From assembly GCA_022825385.1 (NCBI GenBank), contig JAJDWX010000009.1, positions 62,001 to 126,000 on the forward strand: DNA of 64,000 nt. Direction: 5' to 3'. Positions 1-8,479 of the stretch are shown here, in pieces (position 1 is the stretch's first letter; every line of letters starts with the position of its first letter). The notes under the pieces were generated by a model, which saw only the letters and a list, made by a program, of their open reading frames with translations, ran no database searches and had not been told where the DNA came from. Source of the stretch: Rhodothermales bacterium. Its GTDB lineage: Bacteria > Bacteroidota > Rhodothermia > Rhodothermales > VXPQ01. The position numbers and the translations under genes are program-made.

Positions 1-1
1 G

Positions 2-1051
2 TTGTTCGATGCGGTCAATGCGGGGATGGCGTCGAAGGAAGGTTTTCCTGAGAAGTCCATGCCGTTCGTGGTTGACGACATGCATTCGCAGCTTTCCGAG
101 AACGGCGTCACCTTGCCTGCAAGCAACGACGACCTTTCCGCCTTCGTATGGGTAGCGTATTTCCCGGGGGATGTCGACATGGGTCTGACTACGAACATAT
201 GGGTGTACGCGGAAGTCACCGACGACGTGGCGGATTACGCTCCGGACAACGTTCCCCTGAACGAAGCCTGGAAATACGATTCCATTGAAATCGGCTGGGG
301 CAGCTACGACGTGCGCGACGCCGGCGGTACGATTCTCAGCGGCTCTCCGCACGAAAACTTCATGCGCGGCAACTTCCCTGATTACCAGCTCCGCGTGTCT
401 CCGCACGGGGCCAAAGCCGACGCGGAAGCAAAGACCTTCGTGTTTAGCGACGTCGACACGCCGAATCCCGGCGGCGCGGCGTACGCTGCTACGGCGAAAG
501 GGTACAATATCCTGGCGGCCTTCGATACTTCGGTTATGCAGAAACCCGAGGATACGCCCAAACCGTTCCCGGGCGAGGGCGAAGTCCGTTTCATGCCGTT
601 TACGATTACCTTGAACGACGCAGACGGGGAAGGGGCCGATCCGCCGCGCGTACACCAGATATCCTGGAGCAACAATCCCACGTTGAACAATACTTGGTGG
701 AATACGCCGAGCCAGTGGCAAGTCGTAGGGATGGTCGGTCCCGGGGGCGTCACTTCGTCGGAAGGGGATTCGGAACTGCCGACGACGCATGCCCTCGAAC
801 AGAACTATCCGAATCCGTTCAATCCGGCTACGACCATTCGTTTCCAGCTGCCGCAGGCCGAGCAGGTGACGCTGCGCGTATTCGATGTGCTGGGCCGCGA
901 AGTGGCCGCGCTGCTTGACGATGCGTCGATGACGGCGGGCGAGCATACCGTGCGGTTCGACGCTTCCGGGCTTACGTCCGGGGTGTACTTGTACCGTCTC
1001 GAAGCGGGAGCCTCCTTCGTGCAGACCCGCCGCATGTTGCTGGTGAAATAG
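2..1051 (+). CDS. Secreted protein with CBM9-like region and T9SS C-terminal sorting domain (5' partial)
   Basis: The reading frame is open from the left edge, so the N-terminus and signal peptide are probably missing. The middle part (roughly residues 60-240) has alternating beta-strand-like segments with WVYAEVTDDV and YDSIEIGWGSYD, reminiscent of CBM9/DOMON-type sugar-binding domains. The last ~85 residues are a typical type IX secretion sorting domain: LEQNYPNPFNPATTIRFQLP, then VFDVLGREV, SGVYLYRLEAG and a basic end (RRMLLVK). Such domains direct export through the outer membrane and surface attachment. The gene is convergent with the GH10 xylanase just downstream, so a role in binding or degrading xylan-like polymers is plausible. 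The sorting domain is near certain; the carbohydrate-binding call is inference. Confidence 0.8.
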   Translation: MFDAVNAGMASKEGFPEKSMPFVVDDMHSQLSENGVTLPASNDDLSAFVWVAYFPGDVDMGLTTNIWVYAEVTDDVADYAPDNVPLNEAWKYDSIEIGWGSYDVRDAGGTILSGSPHENFMRGNFPDYQLRVSPHGAKADAEAKTFVFSDVDTPNPGGAAYAATAKGYNILAAFDTSVMQKPEDTPKPFPGEGEVRFMPFTITLNDADGEGADPPRVHQISWSNNPTLNNTWWNTPSQWQVVGMVGPGGVTSSEGDSELPTTHALEQNYPNPFNPATTIRFQLPQAEQVTLRVFDVLGREVAALLDDASMTAGEHTVRFDASGLTSGVYLYRLEAGASFVQTRRMLLVK

Positions 1052-1084
1052 CTGAAAAGCGTTGGCAAGCAGGGGGCGCGGGTT

Positions 1085-2206
1085 TTACTGCGCCTCCTGC
1101 AACGCTTCTGCGAATCCGTAGTAGGCGGGTTTGGGAAGCAGTCGTGCGTCGAAGAGGAGCGGCCATTCCGGTCGGTCGTAAAAATCGATGAGCCAGGTGT
1201 CCGGGTCGCGCAGTCCCCACAGGGTGATGGCGAAGCGTTGCGCTTCGGGAATCCGGTTGAAGGCGGCTACGACCTCCTTGACGCGCTGTTTCTGAATGGC
1301 GCCCCGCTCCTGGCTCCAGGACCGCAGGTTGCCGTCCGTGTTGATGCGCACGTCCAGTTCGGAAAGGTGCAGCTTGAGGCCACGCTTCGTCACTTCGTTT
1401 ATGGTGGCCGTAATTTCTTCGAGCGGCGGGCCGTCCCAGGCCATGTGCATTTGCAATCCCACGCCGTCTATGGGAATGCCGCGTTCCTGAAAATCGTCCA
1501 GCATGCGCAGTACGGCGCGCCGCTTGGGCAGGCTCCAGGTGAGTCCGTAATCGTTGTAGAAAAGCAGCAGGTCCGGGTCGGCTTCCCGGGCGTACTGGAA
1601 CAGACGGGCAATGTAATCGTCGCCCATTCGCTGTCGGAACACGCTGTTGCGCAAGACGCCCTGCGCATCGTCGAACGCTTCGTTGATCACGTCCCAACTT
1701 ACGACGCGCCCCTTGTATCGCTGTATGACGGTCGTTATGTATTCCTTGACGGCTTGTTCGAAGGCCTCGTCGTCTCCGCGGAAATTTTCCAGCCAGGAGG
1801 GCGTCGTTTGATGCCACACGAGCGTATGCCCGTGCACCTGCATGCCGTTCTCTTCGGCGAAATCCACCAGCGCATCGGCGCCGGTCCAGTTGTATGCGCC
1901 CGGCCCGGTGGATATGGGGTTCATTTTCATTTCCCACTCCGCCGTGATGCTGTTGAAGACCTTTTTGATTACGGCGGTGCGTTCCGTTTCGGACAAATGC
2001 CTTGCCTGGATGGCTACGCCCACCGGGTGTACGGCGAGCGTCTTGAGCGCCGGGTAATCGCGGTTCGGGTCTGGCCCGGTTTCGTCCATGCCGGAATCGG
2101 CGCTGCATCCGCAAATCCAGAGCGTAAGGAGGCACAGGAGCGTGGCGGAGCGGGAGGGTGCGGGGCGCATGGCGTCGGGCGGGGATGCGGGGGCAGGGCG
2201 GGGCAT
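1085..2206 (-). CDS. Endo-1,4-beta-xylanase, glycoside hydrolase family 10, lipoprotein
   Basis: Hydrolyses internal beta-1,4 bonds of xylan by the retaining mechanism of GH10. Hallmarks are visible: WHQTTPSW in strand 3, WDVINEAFDD with the acid/base Glu at about residue 176, LQMHMAWDGP, and HLSELDVRI with the nucleophile Glu at about 283. The catalytic domain fills residues ~50-370, normal for a single-domain GH10. The N-terminus has a hydrophobic stretch ending in ICGC, a lipobox-like site, so the enzyme is probably a membrane-anchored lipoprotein facing the periplasm or surface. The start may instead be the Met at residue 13 (position 2170), which gives a shorter and more typical signal peptide. 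It sits tail to tail with a T9SS-exported protein. Confidence 0.93.
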   Translation of the reverse strand: MPRPAPASPPDAMRPAPSRSATLLCLLTLWICGCSADSGMDETGPDPNRDYPALKTLAVHPVGVAIQARHLSETERTAVIKKVFNSITAEWEMKMNPISTGPGAYNWTGADALVDFAEENGMQVHGHTLVWHQTTPSWLENFRGDDEAFEQAVKEYITTVIQRYKGRVVSWDVINEAFDDAQGVLRNSVFRQRMGDDYIARLFQYAREADPDLLLFYNDYGLTWSLPKRRAVLRMLDDFQERGIPIDGVGLQMHMAWDGPPLEEITATINEVTKRGLKLHLSELDVRINTDGNLRSWSQERGAIQKQRVKEVVAAFNRIPEAQRFAITLWGLRDPDTWLIDFYDRPEWPLLFDARLLPKPAYYGFAEALQEAQ

Positions 2207-2250
2207 GGTTTATCCTATTGCCTGTGCGTCGTTTTCGTTCCGACGGACTT

Positions 2251-2512
2251 AAGGATACTCTGATTAAAACCACTTCGCTCAGCGCGTCACTATTGCCCAT
2301 AAAAGCCGTCATGCTTGTATCGTTGAAATTAGCAGAAATTGCTGTGGATTCCTGTCATCAGGGACGTGCCGCGCCCTTCGGGAGGTTGCGAGGGGCACGC
2401 TGGCTGTGTCATTCCTCATTACGCGGGGCCGCCACACTAGCTGCTTCGTCATTCCTTGCCAGCGCACCCCTCGCAAGCCTCTGAGCTTCGTGGACTTAAT
2501 CAGAGTATCCTT
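2251..2512. repeat. Fold-back intergenic element with perfect 17-bp terminal inverted repeats
   Basis: AAGGATACTCTGATTAA at 2251-2267 is matched by its exact reverse complement at 2496-2512. Inside, 2384-2403 and 2459-2479 form a second, imperfect pair of arms. No convincing coding sequence lies between them. The outer arm recurs at 19255-19276, and the first ~46 bases resemble 29378-29423 (34 of 46 by eye, no gaps), which suggests a dispersed repeat family or a MITE-like element. No target-site duplication was identified. Confidence 0.7.
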
Positions 2513-2617
2513 GCAGGGCCGTATGGCATTGCCATGCTTTTCGCGTATATTCAGCGTATCGTAAGAGAAGTGATTGATCGCTGTTTCGACGAATCTGATA
2601 CAAGGAAGGGTTTTCCC

Positions 2618-3511
2618 ATGACTGTCGCCACCATGGAACGCGATGGCCTGGAGGTTCTTTTGCCGACCACCAAGGTGCCGTCCGGGCTCCTCAGGAAGGT
2701 CGAAGAGGCGGGCAAGCGAGAGATTATCAGTGCTTCGTATCCCTACAAGACCAAGCTTGGACGCGCCGAATACGAGCGCCAGAAGGCGAATTTGCAGGTC
2801 GAATTGTTGCGGATGCAGCGATGGGTGAACGAGACGGGGCAGCGGGTGGTTCTGCTTTTCGAGGGGCGGGACGCTGCAGGGAAGGGCGGCACGATCAAGC
2901 GCTTCATGGAGCATCTGAACCCGCGCAGCGCGCTGGTGGTGGCGCTGCCTGCGCCGTCCGAACGGGAGCGCGGACAATGGTATTTTCAACGCTACGTACG
3001 GTGTTTGCCATCGAGGGGAGAGGTTGTGTTCTTTGATCGCTCCTGGTACAATCGGGCCGTGGTCGAGCCGGTCATGGGGTTCTGCACGCCTGCCGAACGG
3101 CTCCGTTTTTTGCGGGATGCGGCGACGTTCGAAGAGATGCTGGTCAACGACGGATTCCACCTGTTCAAGTTCTGGTTTTCGGTGAGCCGCGAGGAACAGT
3201 TGCGGCGGTTCCTGTCGCGCGCCCGGAATCCGCTCAAGCAGTGGAAAATCAGCGATGTGGACATTCAGTCGCTTGCGCTTTGGGATGCGTACACCGAGGC
3301 GAAGAAAACGATGTTCGCCGCCACCGACACCAAAACGGCTCCCTGGGTGGTGATCAAGTCGGACGACAAGAAGCGGGCGCGCCTGAACTGCATGCGCTAC
3401 GTGCTGAAGCGCCTGCCCTATCAGGAAACCGCTCAGAAGCGGGTGACGAAACCCGACGGGAAACTGATCGGGCGGGCGCAGGATTTGTACGCGCCGGGAG
3501 AAGTATGGTAG
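2618..3511 (+). CDS. ppk2: Polyphosphate kinase 2 family protein
   Basis: PPK2 enzymes transfer phosphate between polyphosphate and nucleotides in the cytoplasm. The ~297-residue protein shows the whole family signature: Walker A LFEGRDAAGKGGTIKRF (residues ~80-96), the lid-like SERERGQWYFQRYVR, Walker B VVFFDRSWYNRAVVEPVMGF (~136-155), RNPLKQWK and the C-terminal SDDKKRARLNCMRYVLKRLPY. The single-domain length fits the short PPK2 forms. The start is the ATG at 2618, preceded by AAGGAAGGG at 2602-2610; the frame is open further upstream, but that would run into the fold-back repeat and lacks similarity. Whether ADP or GDP is the preferred substrate cannot be read from sequence alone. Confidence 0.93.
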   Translation: MTVATMERDGLEVLLPTTKVPSGLLRKVEEAGKREIISASYPYKTKLGRAEYERQKANLQVELLRMQRWVNETGQRVVLLFEGRDAAGKGGTIKRFMEHLNPRSALVVALPAPSERERGQWYFQRYVRCLPSRGEVVFFDRSWYNRAVVEPVMGFCTPAERLRFLRDAATFEEMLVNDGFHLFKFWFSVSREEQLRRFLSRARNPLKQWKISDVDIQSLALWDAYTEAKKTMFAATDTKTAPWVVIKSDDKKRARLNCMRYVLKRLPYQETAQKRVTKPDGKLIGRAQDLYAPGEVW

Positions 3512-3535
3512 GGAACCCGCGGGGCATTTGCGGGC

Positions 3536-3564
3536 TTGACAGGGGTGGCGCGGGGGCGTATTCT
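3536..3564 (+). promoter_or_regulatory. Candidate promoter upstream of the AAA ATPase gene
   Basis: TTGACA at 3536-3541 and TATTCT at 3559-3564 are separated by exactly 17 bases, a good match to a general sigma-70 promoter. It lies ~78 bases before the ATPase start codon. Bacteroidota housekeeping promoters often differ from this consensus, which lowers confidence. Confidence 0.35.
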
Positions 3565-3641
3565 GGTTGCGGGGGTATTCCTGTATAAAATTTCCTTTTT
3601 ATCGCCCTTGCCGCCGTAGCAACGGAAATCCGAAAAAAGCC

Positions 3642-4688
3642 ATGCTGGAACGGATTAAAATCAAAAATTTCCGCCGTTTTCGCGAACTGGACGTCTCGCC
3701 TGCGACCCGTATCAATGTGATTACGGGTAGCAACAATGCGGGCAAAACCAGTTTGCTGGAAGCCATTTTTCTCTTGTCCAGCGGGGGGAATTTTTCGGGT
3801 GTGAATATAGGTCGATATTTACAGGGGCTTATCGAAGATACACGGTCGCCCGCAGCGGTTCAGAGAATTCTGTGGAAGCCGATGTTTTCGGCATTGGATA
3901 CCGGCGCTTCCATTGAAATCGCTGCCGACCATGCCGAGGCCGGCGCGATATCGGTGAAGATGTATATGGAGGAACGTGACGCGGGACAGCGCAAGAAAGG
4001 CGTTTTCGGAAAGCAGTATTTGGTCTGCACTTTTTGGCGAGGTAACGAGCAAGTTGGAAAGAGTTCCCACCTCCCAGACGGTACGGATGTCCAGTTTACA
4101 CCGGGAAGTATGGCAAGGGACACAGAAATTCCGTTCAGCGCAAAGATTCTGCCGCCCTATCTGGATATGGATACCACCAGCAGCGAACCAGCCAGACTCC
4201 TCGGTGTTTTGCGACAACGCAAGCAAGGCGATCTGGTGCTCGGGGCATTGCAAGCGATCGAACCCCGGTTCCAGAGTATCGAAGAGAATTCGTCAAGCGG
4301 TTCTCCCATGATATGGGGAGACCTTGGCCTTCCTGAACTTGTGCCTTTTTCGGTTATGGGAGGGGGCATGGTGCGCATAGTAAGATTTGCGTTGGCTATG
4401 GCTACGGTCGAAGGCGGTGTTTTGCTTGTGGACGAAATTGAAAACGGCATACACCATTCCGTGCTTGCGGATGTTTGGCGCGTGATTGACGATATGTCGA
4501 GAAAACTGGGTACGCAGGTGTTCGCCACCACGCATAGCTACGAATGCTTGCAAGCGGCGGCTTCCGCCATTGAAGGAGACGATCTTGCAATCCATCGGCT
4601 GGAGACAGACGAGGACGCGAGCCGATGCGTGACCCTGGATCGCTCCCAAATCGACAGTGTCGTAGAATATCGCATGGAGGTGCGCTGA
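3642..4688 (+). CDS. AAA family ATPase, OLD/SMC-like (ABC-type ATPase domain)
   Basis: The N-terminus MLERIKIKNFRRFRELDV followed by the Walker A ITGSNNAGKTSLLEAIF (residues ~27-43) is typical of OLD/RecF-like ATPases found in defence and repair modules. Towards the C-terminus there is a Walker B-type segment GGVLLVDEIENGIHHSV (~262-278) and the D-loop/H-switch-like ATTHSYECLQAA. Length is 348 residues. The ATG at 3642 is chosen because it starts the conserved strand; the frame is open 25 codons upstream without similarity. The reading frame ends just before a degraded gene that looks like the C-terminus of a DUF3226/TOPRIM-type partner, so the system has probably lost its effector. The exact function is unknown. 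Confidence 0.85.
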   Translation: MLERIKIKNFRRFRELDVSPATRINVITGSNNAGKTSLLEAIFLLSSGGNFSGVNIGRYLQGLIEDTRSPAAVQRILWKPMFSALDTGASIEIAADHAEAGAISVKMYMEERDAGQRKKGVFGKQYLVCTFWRGNEQVGKSSHLPDGTDVQFTPGSMARDTEIPFSAKILPPYLDMDTTSSEPARLLGVLRQRKQGDLVLGALQAIEPRFQSIEENSSSGSPMIWGDLGLPELVPFSVMGGGMVRIVRFALAMATVEGGVLLVDEIENGIHHSVLADVWRVIDDMSRKLGTQVFATTHSYECLQAAASAIEGDDLAIHRLETDEDASRCVTLDRSQIDSVVEYRMEVR

Positions 4689-4691
4689 GCC

Positions 4692-4876
4692 GTGGAGGAG
4701 AAGTATGTAAAAATACGCGAACCCATCCAGAGAAGGCGCGCGCCCACGCGTATCTTGCGATTATGCCGGAACCCCATGTTTCCGTTGGTGTCGCAGCAAA
4801 GAAAGGGTATTGGAATCTGGATCACGAGGCGTTTCGCCCGATCCGGGATTTCCTGCTGGCCCTTTGCGCGGCGTAA
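4692..4876 (+). pseudogene. Remnant of a DUF3226-like (TOPRIM-type) partner of the upstream ATPase
   Basis: A GTG at 4692, four bases after the ATPase stop codon, opens a short frame (VEEKYVKI...). In a second frame the following DNA codes for RAHAYLAIMPEPHVSVGVAA and KKGYWNLDHEAFRPIRDFLL before a stop at 4876. This resembles the C-terminal end of DUF3226 proteins, which are often encoded directly downstream of such ATPases. Only a few N-terminal codons and about 45 C-terminal codons survive, in different frames, so an internal deletion is the simplest explanation. The family assignment rests on one short segment. Confidence 0.45.
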
Positions 4877-4902
4877 TTCCTTGTTCAAGATCAGCCAATC
4901 CC

Positions 4903-5499
4903 ATGGAACGCAGACCCGAACCCAACGAGTACGGCGAATTCTATCGGTCGTACGTCGCCGCCGTCCCGGATGGCCCCATACTGGATACGCTCCGGGAGCA
5001 GCGGTATGATTTTCTCCGTCTGGCGGCGGATGTGCCCGCCGACATGGAGCAGTATCGTTACGCGCCGGGCAAGTGGTCCGTGCGCGAACTCGTCGGGCAC
5101 CTGGCGGACAGCGAACGCATGTTTGCGATGCGGGCCATGGCTTTTGCCCGCGGCGACGGCGCCCATTATCCGGGATTCGACGAGAACGAATACGTTGCTG
5201 CGTCGGGGGCGGACGACAGAACCCTTGCCGCGCTGGTCGAGGAATGGGACGCGGCGCGCTATGCCACGCTGTTGTTATTCCAGGGCTTGCCGGACGCCGC
5301 CTGGAATTGCCGCGGTCGCGCCAGCGGCTTCGAGTTTACCGTCCGAAGCATGGCCTGGATTACCGCCGGCCACATGCAGCATCATATGCGGATACTGCGG
5401 ACTCGCTATCTGGGACAACCGGAACGCGAAGAGGCCAGCCCGGAACCGTCGACGAATCATGCTGTCTTTCGTTACCCGGAGGCGGGTGGGGCGGCGTAG
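4903..5499 (+). CDS. DinB-superfamily protein (DinB_2-like four-helix-bundle)
   Basis: A 198-residue protein with the DinB/YfiT layout: helix 1 (YDFLRLAADVPADMEQYRYA), GKWSVRELVGHLADSERMF with the first likely metal-binding His at residue 66, and a late helix AWITAGHMQHHMRILRTRYL carrying two further candidate ligands at 157 and 161. Members bind a divalent metal and include thiol-dependent transferases, but many have no known reaction. The ATG at 4903 is chosen over an open upstream extension because MERRPEPNEYGEFYRSYV is where the family similarity begins. Nothing nearby points to a substrate. Confidence 0.85.
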   Translation: MERRPEPNEYGEFYRSYVAAVPDGPILDTLREQRYDFLRLAADVPADMEQYRYAPGKWSVRELVGHLADSERMFAMRAMAFARGDGAHYPGFDENEYVAASGADDRTLAALVEEWDAARYATLLLFQGLPDAAWNCRGRASGFEFTVRSMAWITAGHMQHHMRILRTRYLGQPEREEASPEPSTNHAVFRYPEAGGAA

Positions 5500-5589
5500 T
5501 ATTAACCTGCAAGGGGTGCTTGCGGGTTTGCTGGGGCGAGGGGGAGGTTGCGAGGGTGTGGCTACTGCAATCCCGACTATATCCCCCTT

Positions 5590-6756
5590 TTACGCGTTCG
5601 GAAGATTAACCACCAGATCCCGCCCAAATTCCAGGTTAAGCAGAGAACAGGCTTCCCTGATCCGTTGCATTTTCTGCGCGTTGCTGCAAAGAGTGGATAT
5701 CCACCACCCGCCAGGCAGAGGAAGTGCCTGTCTCAGATTTGGATTTGTTGGGTGAAGCTCTTCCCGGGTTTGGGCCACATACTTTTTCGAGCGGCCAAGG
5801 TGTGTTTCTGAGTATCTTCTGCAGAAATATGGATCCATTTCGGCAAACATAGTGAATAGCGTGCCGAGTAGTTCGTTGCCAGATCTGAACTCCTGCGTCT
5901 GTCCCCTGAATGTGAATGATGCCTGCCTTGAGGTATTCTTCTTGTCGGGCTTAACGATTTGAGGCGGCGGATTCGATTTTCTGGTGGGGTGATGGGGTTG
6001 TTGAGGGTTGTGTGTGCCGCTGTTGCCCAGTCTCTCCTGATTTTTTGGCGGTGTTGGTGGCATTGCCTTCCTGCTCAGGGCTTGTTCGCGGATAAACGCT
6101 GCCGCTTGTTCCGAATTTGGTTGGGTCTTGGCTTCTTTTTCGACTTCTTTCAGGAATAAGTCCAATAGCGATGATTTAGCTGGTTCCGAAAGGAGTTTAT
6201 CCCAAACGGGTACAAATTTAGAAGCCGCCTTTCTCTCAAGTTTTGCTTGCTTGTGGTCCTGTCTTACCCATTCCCATGTTGTCTGTGATCTGATATTCTC
6301 CATATTCAGATATCGAGCGAGCGTACTGGCAGCAACATGATGGTCGTGGCCAAGCAGGTTGATTTGGGCAAATAGCCTCTCTTGGTACTTTCCCCCTCCC
6401 GCCGGAAAAAAGAAGTTCCAGAGGCACCCATCGGTTAGAATTGCAATGTGTACGCCCTCGTGAAAGCAGTATTCGAAAAGTTGTTTTTCGCCTTTTTCAT
6501 CCGCTTTACCTAAGTCCTTGACTTCTATGAGAATAGCTGCTTCCCTTGGTGGGTGGCAGAGTGCATAGTCTACTTTTCTTGCGCTATTACCAATGGGGAA
6601 TTGCGGGGTAACAACTTGCGTGTCGTATACATCCCATCCCAGCTCAGCCAGAATGCGCGTTACGACGCCTTGGCTGATCGCCGCCTCGCTTTGGAATCTT
6701 CCGGCGGCGATGCCTTTGGCAATATTTTGGATCGTTGAAGCGAGTTTTTCGGACAT
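5590..6756 (-). CDS. PD-(D/E)XK nuclease-fold protein with HsdR_N-like domain
   Basis: The first ~160 residues resemble the N-terminal nuclease domain of type I restriction HsdR subunits: SEAAISQGVVTRILAELGWD, then Asp63 in RKVDYALCHPP, Glu78 and Lys80 in ILIEVKDLGKAD, and Gln92 in KQLFEYCFHEGVHIAILTDG. This gives a complete D...E-x-K catalytic set. A charged, proline-rich linker (~residues 215-280) leads to a C-terminal domain with GGWWISTLCSNAQKMQRIRE and LEFGRDLVVNLP. There is no helicase domain, methyltransferase or specificity subunit nearby, so it is a solitary nuclease-like protein. Its target is unknown. It faces away from the repeat-rich accessory stretch to its right. Confidence 0.78.
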   Translation of the reverse strand: MSEKLASTIQNIAKGIAAGRFQSEAAISQGVVTRILAELGWDVYDTQVVTPQFPIGNSARKVDYALCHPPREAAILIEVKDLGKADEKGEKQLFEYCFHEGVHIAILTDGCLWNFFFPAGGGKYQERLFAQINLLGHDHHVAASTLARYLNMENIRSQTTWEWVRQDHKQAKLERKAASKFVPVWDKLLSEPAKSSLLDLFLKEVEKEAKTQPNSEQAAAFIREQALSRKAMPPTPPKNQERLGNSGTHNPQQPHHPTRKSNPPPQIVKPDKKNTSRQASFTFRGQTQEFRSGNELLGTLFTMFAEMDPYFCRRYSETHLGRSKKYVAQTREELHPTNPNLRQALPLPGGWWISTLCSNAQKMQRIREACSLLNLEFGRDLVVNLPNA

Positions 6757-7332
6757 GGGCTATGCTTAATTGCTGGTGACAGGGCCTGATTCAGGGATTC
6801 GTATGTCGTGATTCTGGCGCTAATTCAGCGAGGCGGGTCGATGCGTATGGCAAGATTCTGGCGAAAATCACGGGAATATTACGGTTTTGTGACGATAAAA
6901 TCAATTCGGCGGCAAGCCGTGCCCTGAAGGCGATGGCTCGTGGCTCAAAGCGCCATTTGCTGGCCATATTCGCCTATTTATGACCGTAAAACCCATTTGC
7001 TGGCCGTAGATGACCGCCAAACGACTTTTCCGGCCACTTTAAGGAATATATGTCCGTAAAACCTCGTTGTCGATATGGGGATATCCGATTATCCCCCAAC
7101 CCTCCCGCCCCAAAAAGCGGCGTTACAGCGATGCGTAATTCGTCTTGGGGTAGCCGACAAGCAAGTGCCAGCAGAGCCGGGTACGCTGGCCCCGAGGCCT
7201 TGTGGAAGCGTCGGACCGAACGGGGGGAGGCGCGATCTTCAGCGCCGAAGCCCTTACCTGATTAGAGCCTGCCAAACCAACGATATCGCCCGCCATCCGG
7301 TATTTGCCCTTATTTATGCAGACGGGGCATCT
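6757..7332. other. Non-coding gap holding repeat copy A
   Basis: No gene is visible in these ~575 bases. The central part (about 6949-7115) is the first and longest copy of an intergenic repeat that recurs at 8290, 9627 and 10951. The flanks, 6757-6948 and 7116-7332, contain nothing recognisable. Confidence 0.6.
6949..7115. repeat. Intergenic repeat, copy A
   Basis: Contains TGACCGCCAAACGACTTTTC (7011-7030) followed by GGCCACTTTAAG (7032-7043) and ATATGTCCGTAAAACC. It aligns with copy C (9627-9782) over ~150 bases including the downstream ATATGGGGATATCCGATTAT segment. It is itself made of three related sub-units, each starting with GGCC and carrying ATGACCG or ATGTCCG 4-16 bases later. Confidence 0.7.
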
Positions 7333-7953
7333 TCAAGCATTCCGCTGACCTTTTGCTGAAACTTGAGGCAGAAATTCTACCATTTCGACCTCCACAACGG
7401 GGACGAGAATAGCATTTTCTTCGCTTGTATCGTTTTTCACACTATCGTTTGCTTCCTTTGATAAGGATAACCATTCGCCATCTTCAATGAGAAAATGCCC
7501 TTTATCCGACCGGCTTGGCCATTCTGTAGCCCAACCATAGAGCCGCCGTTCTCCATGCATATGCAATACGACATAACATTCTGAATATCGCGCAAAAGCA
7601 AAATACCATTCTGATGGATATGAACTTTCTCTTGTGATTTTTAATTTGGGCGAACGAAAAATTTGATGTATAATATCATTATTCATTAAATATGAAGATA
7701 TTATTCCTAATAAAATAGCAATAATGGTTGAGAATAATAATTCTAAATTATCATCATTCAAACGATCAATTGCTATAAAATATATTAATGATATAATAGA
7801 TTGAATGATAGTAGTCGAAATTAGGGCATATATAATTTGCTCGAACGCGTTAGGTTTTGGAAATGAAGTAAATGAATAAAAAACAGTAGTTGTTATAAAC
7901 CCTGGTAATAAAAATTTGAGCACTTCTATTATTTCAACAGATATGTTAGGCAT
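7333..7953 (-). CDS. Membrane protein resembling DUF6338, AT-rich acquisition
   Basis: The 206-residue product has three likely N-terminal membrane segments (about residues 10-28, 39-63 and 70-90) and a soluble C-terminal half. The segment YGWATEWPSRSDKGHFLIED and the preceding YVVLHMHGERR resemble the C-terminal domain of DUF6338 proteins, whose function is not established. The DNA, especially 7600-7930, is much richer in A and T than its neighbours, which points to recent transfer. It lies between repeat copies A and B and next to a Fic gene, so membership of a mobile or defence cassette is a reasonable guess. A small open frame with a G-tract ends 38 bases upstream. Confidence 0.7.
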   Translation of the reverse strand: MPNISVEIIEVLKFLLPGFITTTVFYSFTSFPKPNAFEQIIYALISTTIIQSIISLIYFIAIDRLNDDNLELLFSTIIAILLGIISSYLMNNDIIHQIFRSPKLKITRESSYPSEWYFAFARYSECYVVLHMHGERRLYGWATEWPSRSDKGHFLIEDGEWLSLSKEANDSVKNDTSEENAILVPVVEVEMVEFLPQVSAKGQRNA

Positions 7954-7991
7954 GTTCCTTTTTTAGGTTTAGCAGGTGGAATGAAATGACG

Positions 7992-8126
7992 TTATTTCTT
8001 TTTTGGCGGGGGCGGGGGCGGGGGGGGGGGTTTGGTAGCCCCAGAAGATCGTGGCGGCGGCCCGTTTCGACCTTTGTAGGATAGCGTATGCTGCTGCCTC
8101 GCAGTTGCATTGATTTTTCTCGACAT
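7992..8126 (-). CDS. Possible 44-residue protein with polyproline tail, interrupted by a G11 tract
   Basis: From the ATG at 8126 the frame codes for MSRKINATARQQHTLSYKGR, then NGPPPRSSGATK, nine prolines and three lysines before a TAA at 7992. The composition is unlike a random frame, but the family is not recognised. The proline run is coded partly by eleven consecutive G (plus strand, 8020-8030). A one- or two-base slip would change the C-terminus, and one alternative frame runs on to 7946, overlapping the start of the DUF6338-like gene, which could couple translation of the two. Whether it is expressed is unknown. Confidence 0.4.
   Translation of the reverse strand: MSRKINATARQQHTLSYKGRNGPPPRSSGATKPPPPPPPPPKKK
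8020..8030. repeat. Homopolymeric G11 tract
   Basis: Eleven consecutive G within a G-rich run, upstream of the DUF6338-like gene and inside a possible small gene. Tracts of this length are prone to slipped-strand changes. Confidence 0.9.
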
Positions 8127-8289
8127 GGCTTCTTTCCCGGGTTCGTTGATGCTTTCCTTGTTAGAGGAATGCCTTCGGTCGATGTCCGGTTCCCATGCAA
8201 TTCCAAATTTGTTCTGCGATTCGTTCGGGTCTTGCTCCCGTCATGCTGTTTCTGTCGGCCTTTTATGCGCCGCAGCGGTACAATGCCTT

Positions 8290-8400
8290 GTTTGCTGGCC
8301 AAATATACTTGTTTCTGGCCGAAAATTCTTTTTTGTTGGCCACAGATGACCGCCAAACAACTTTTCTGGCCATTTCATGAAACATTTGACCGACAAGCCC
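8290..8400. repeat. Intergenic repeat, copy B
   Basis: Carries TGACCGCCAAACAACTTTTC (8347-8366), GGCCATTTCATG (8368-8379) and ATTTGACCG, in the same order and spacing as copy A but more diverged. It separates the DUF6338-like gene from the Fic gene. Confidence 0.6.
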
Positions 8401-8479
8401 GTCCGCAGGGTAAATCTCGAATCTGTTTCGGAATTCTTTATCGGGACGGACAGGCATTATCCAACATGGAGGAAGACCC

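Noticed and set aside
7946-8356. A 136-codon minus-strand frame as a gene upstream of the DUF6338-like gene
   Set aside because: Most of it covers repeat copy B and has no coding character. Only the 44-codon frame inside this region looks protein-like.
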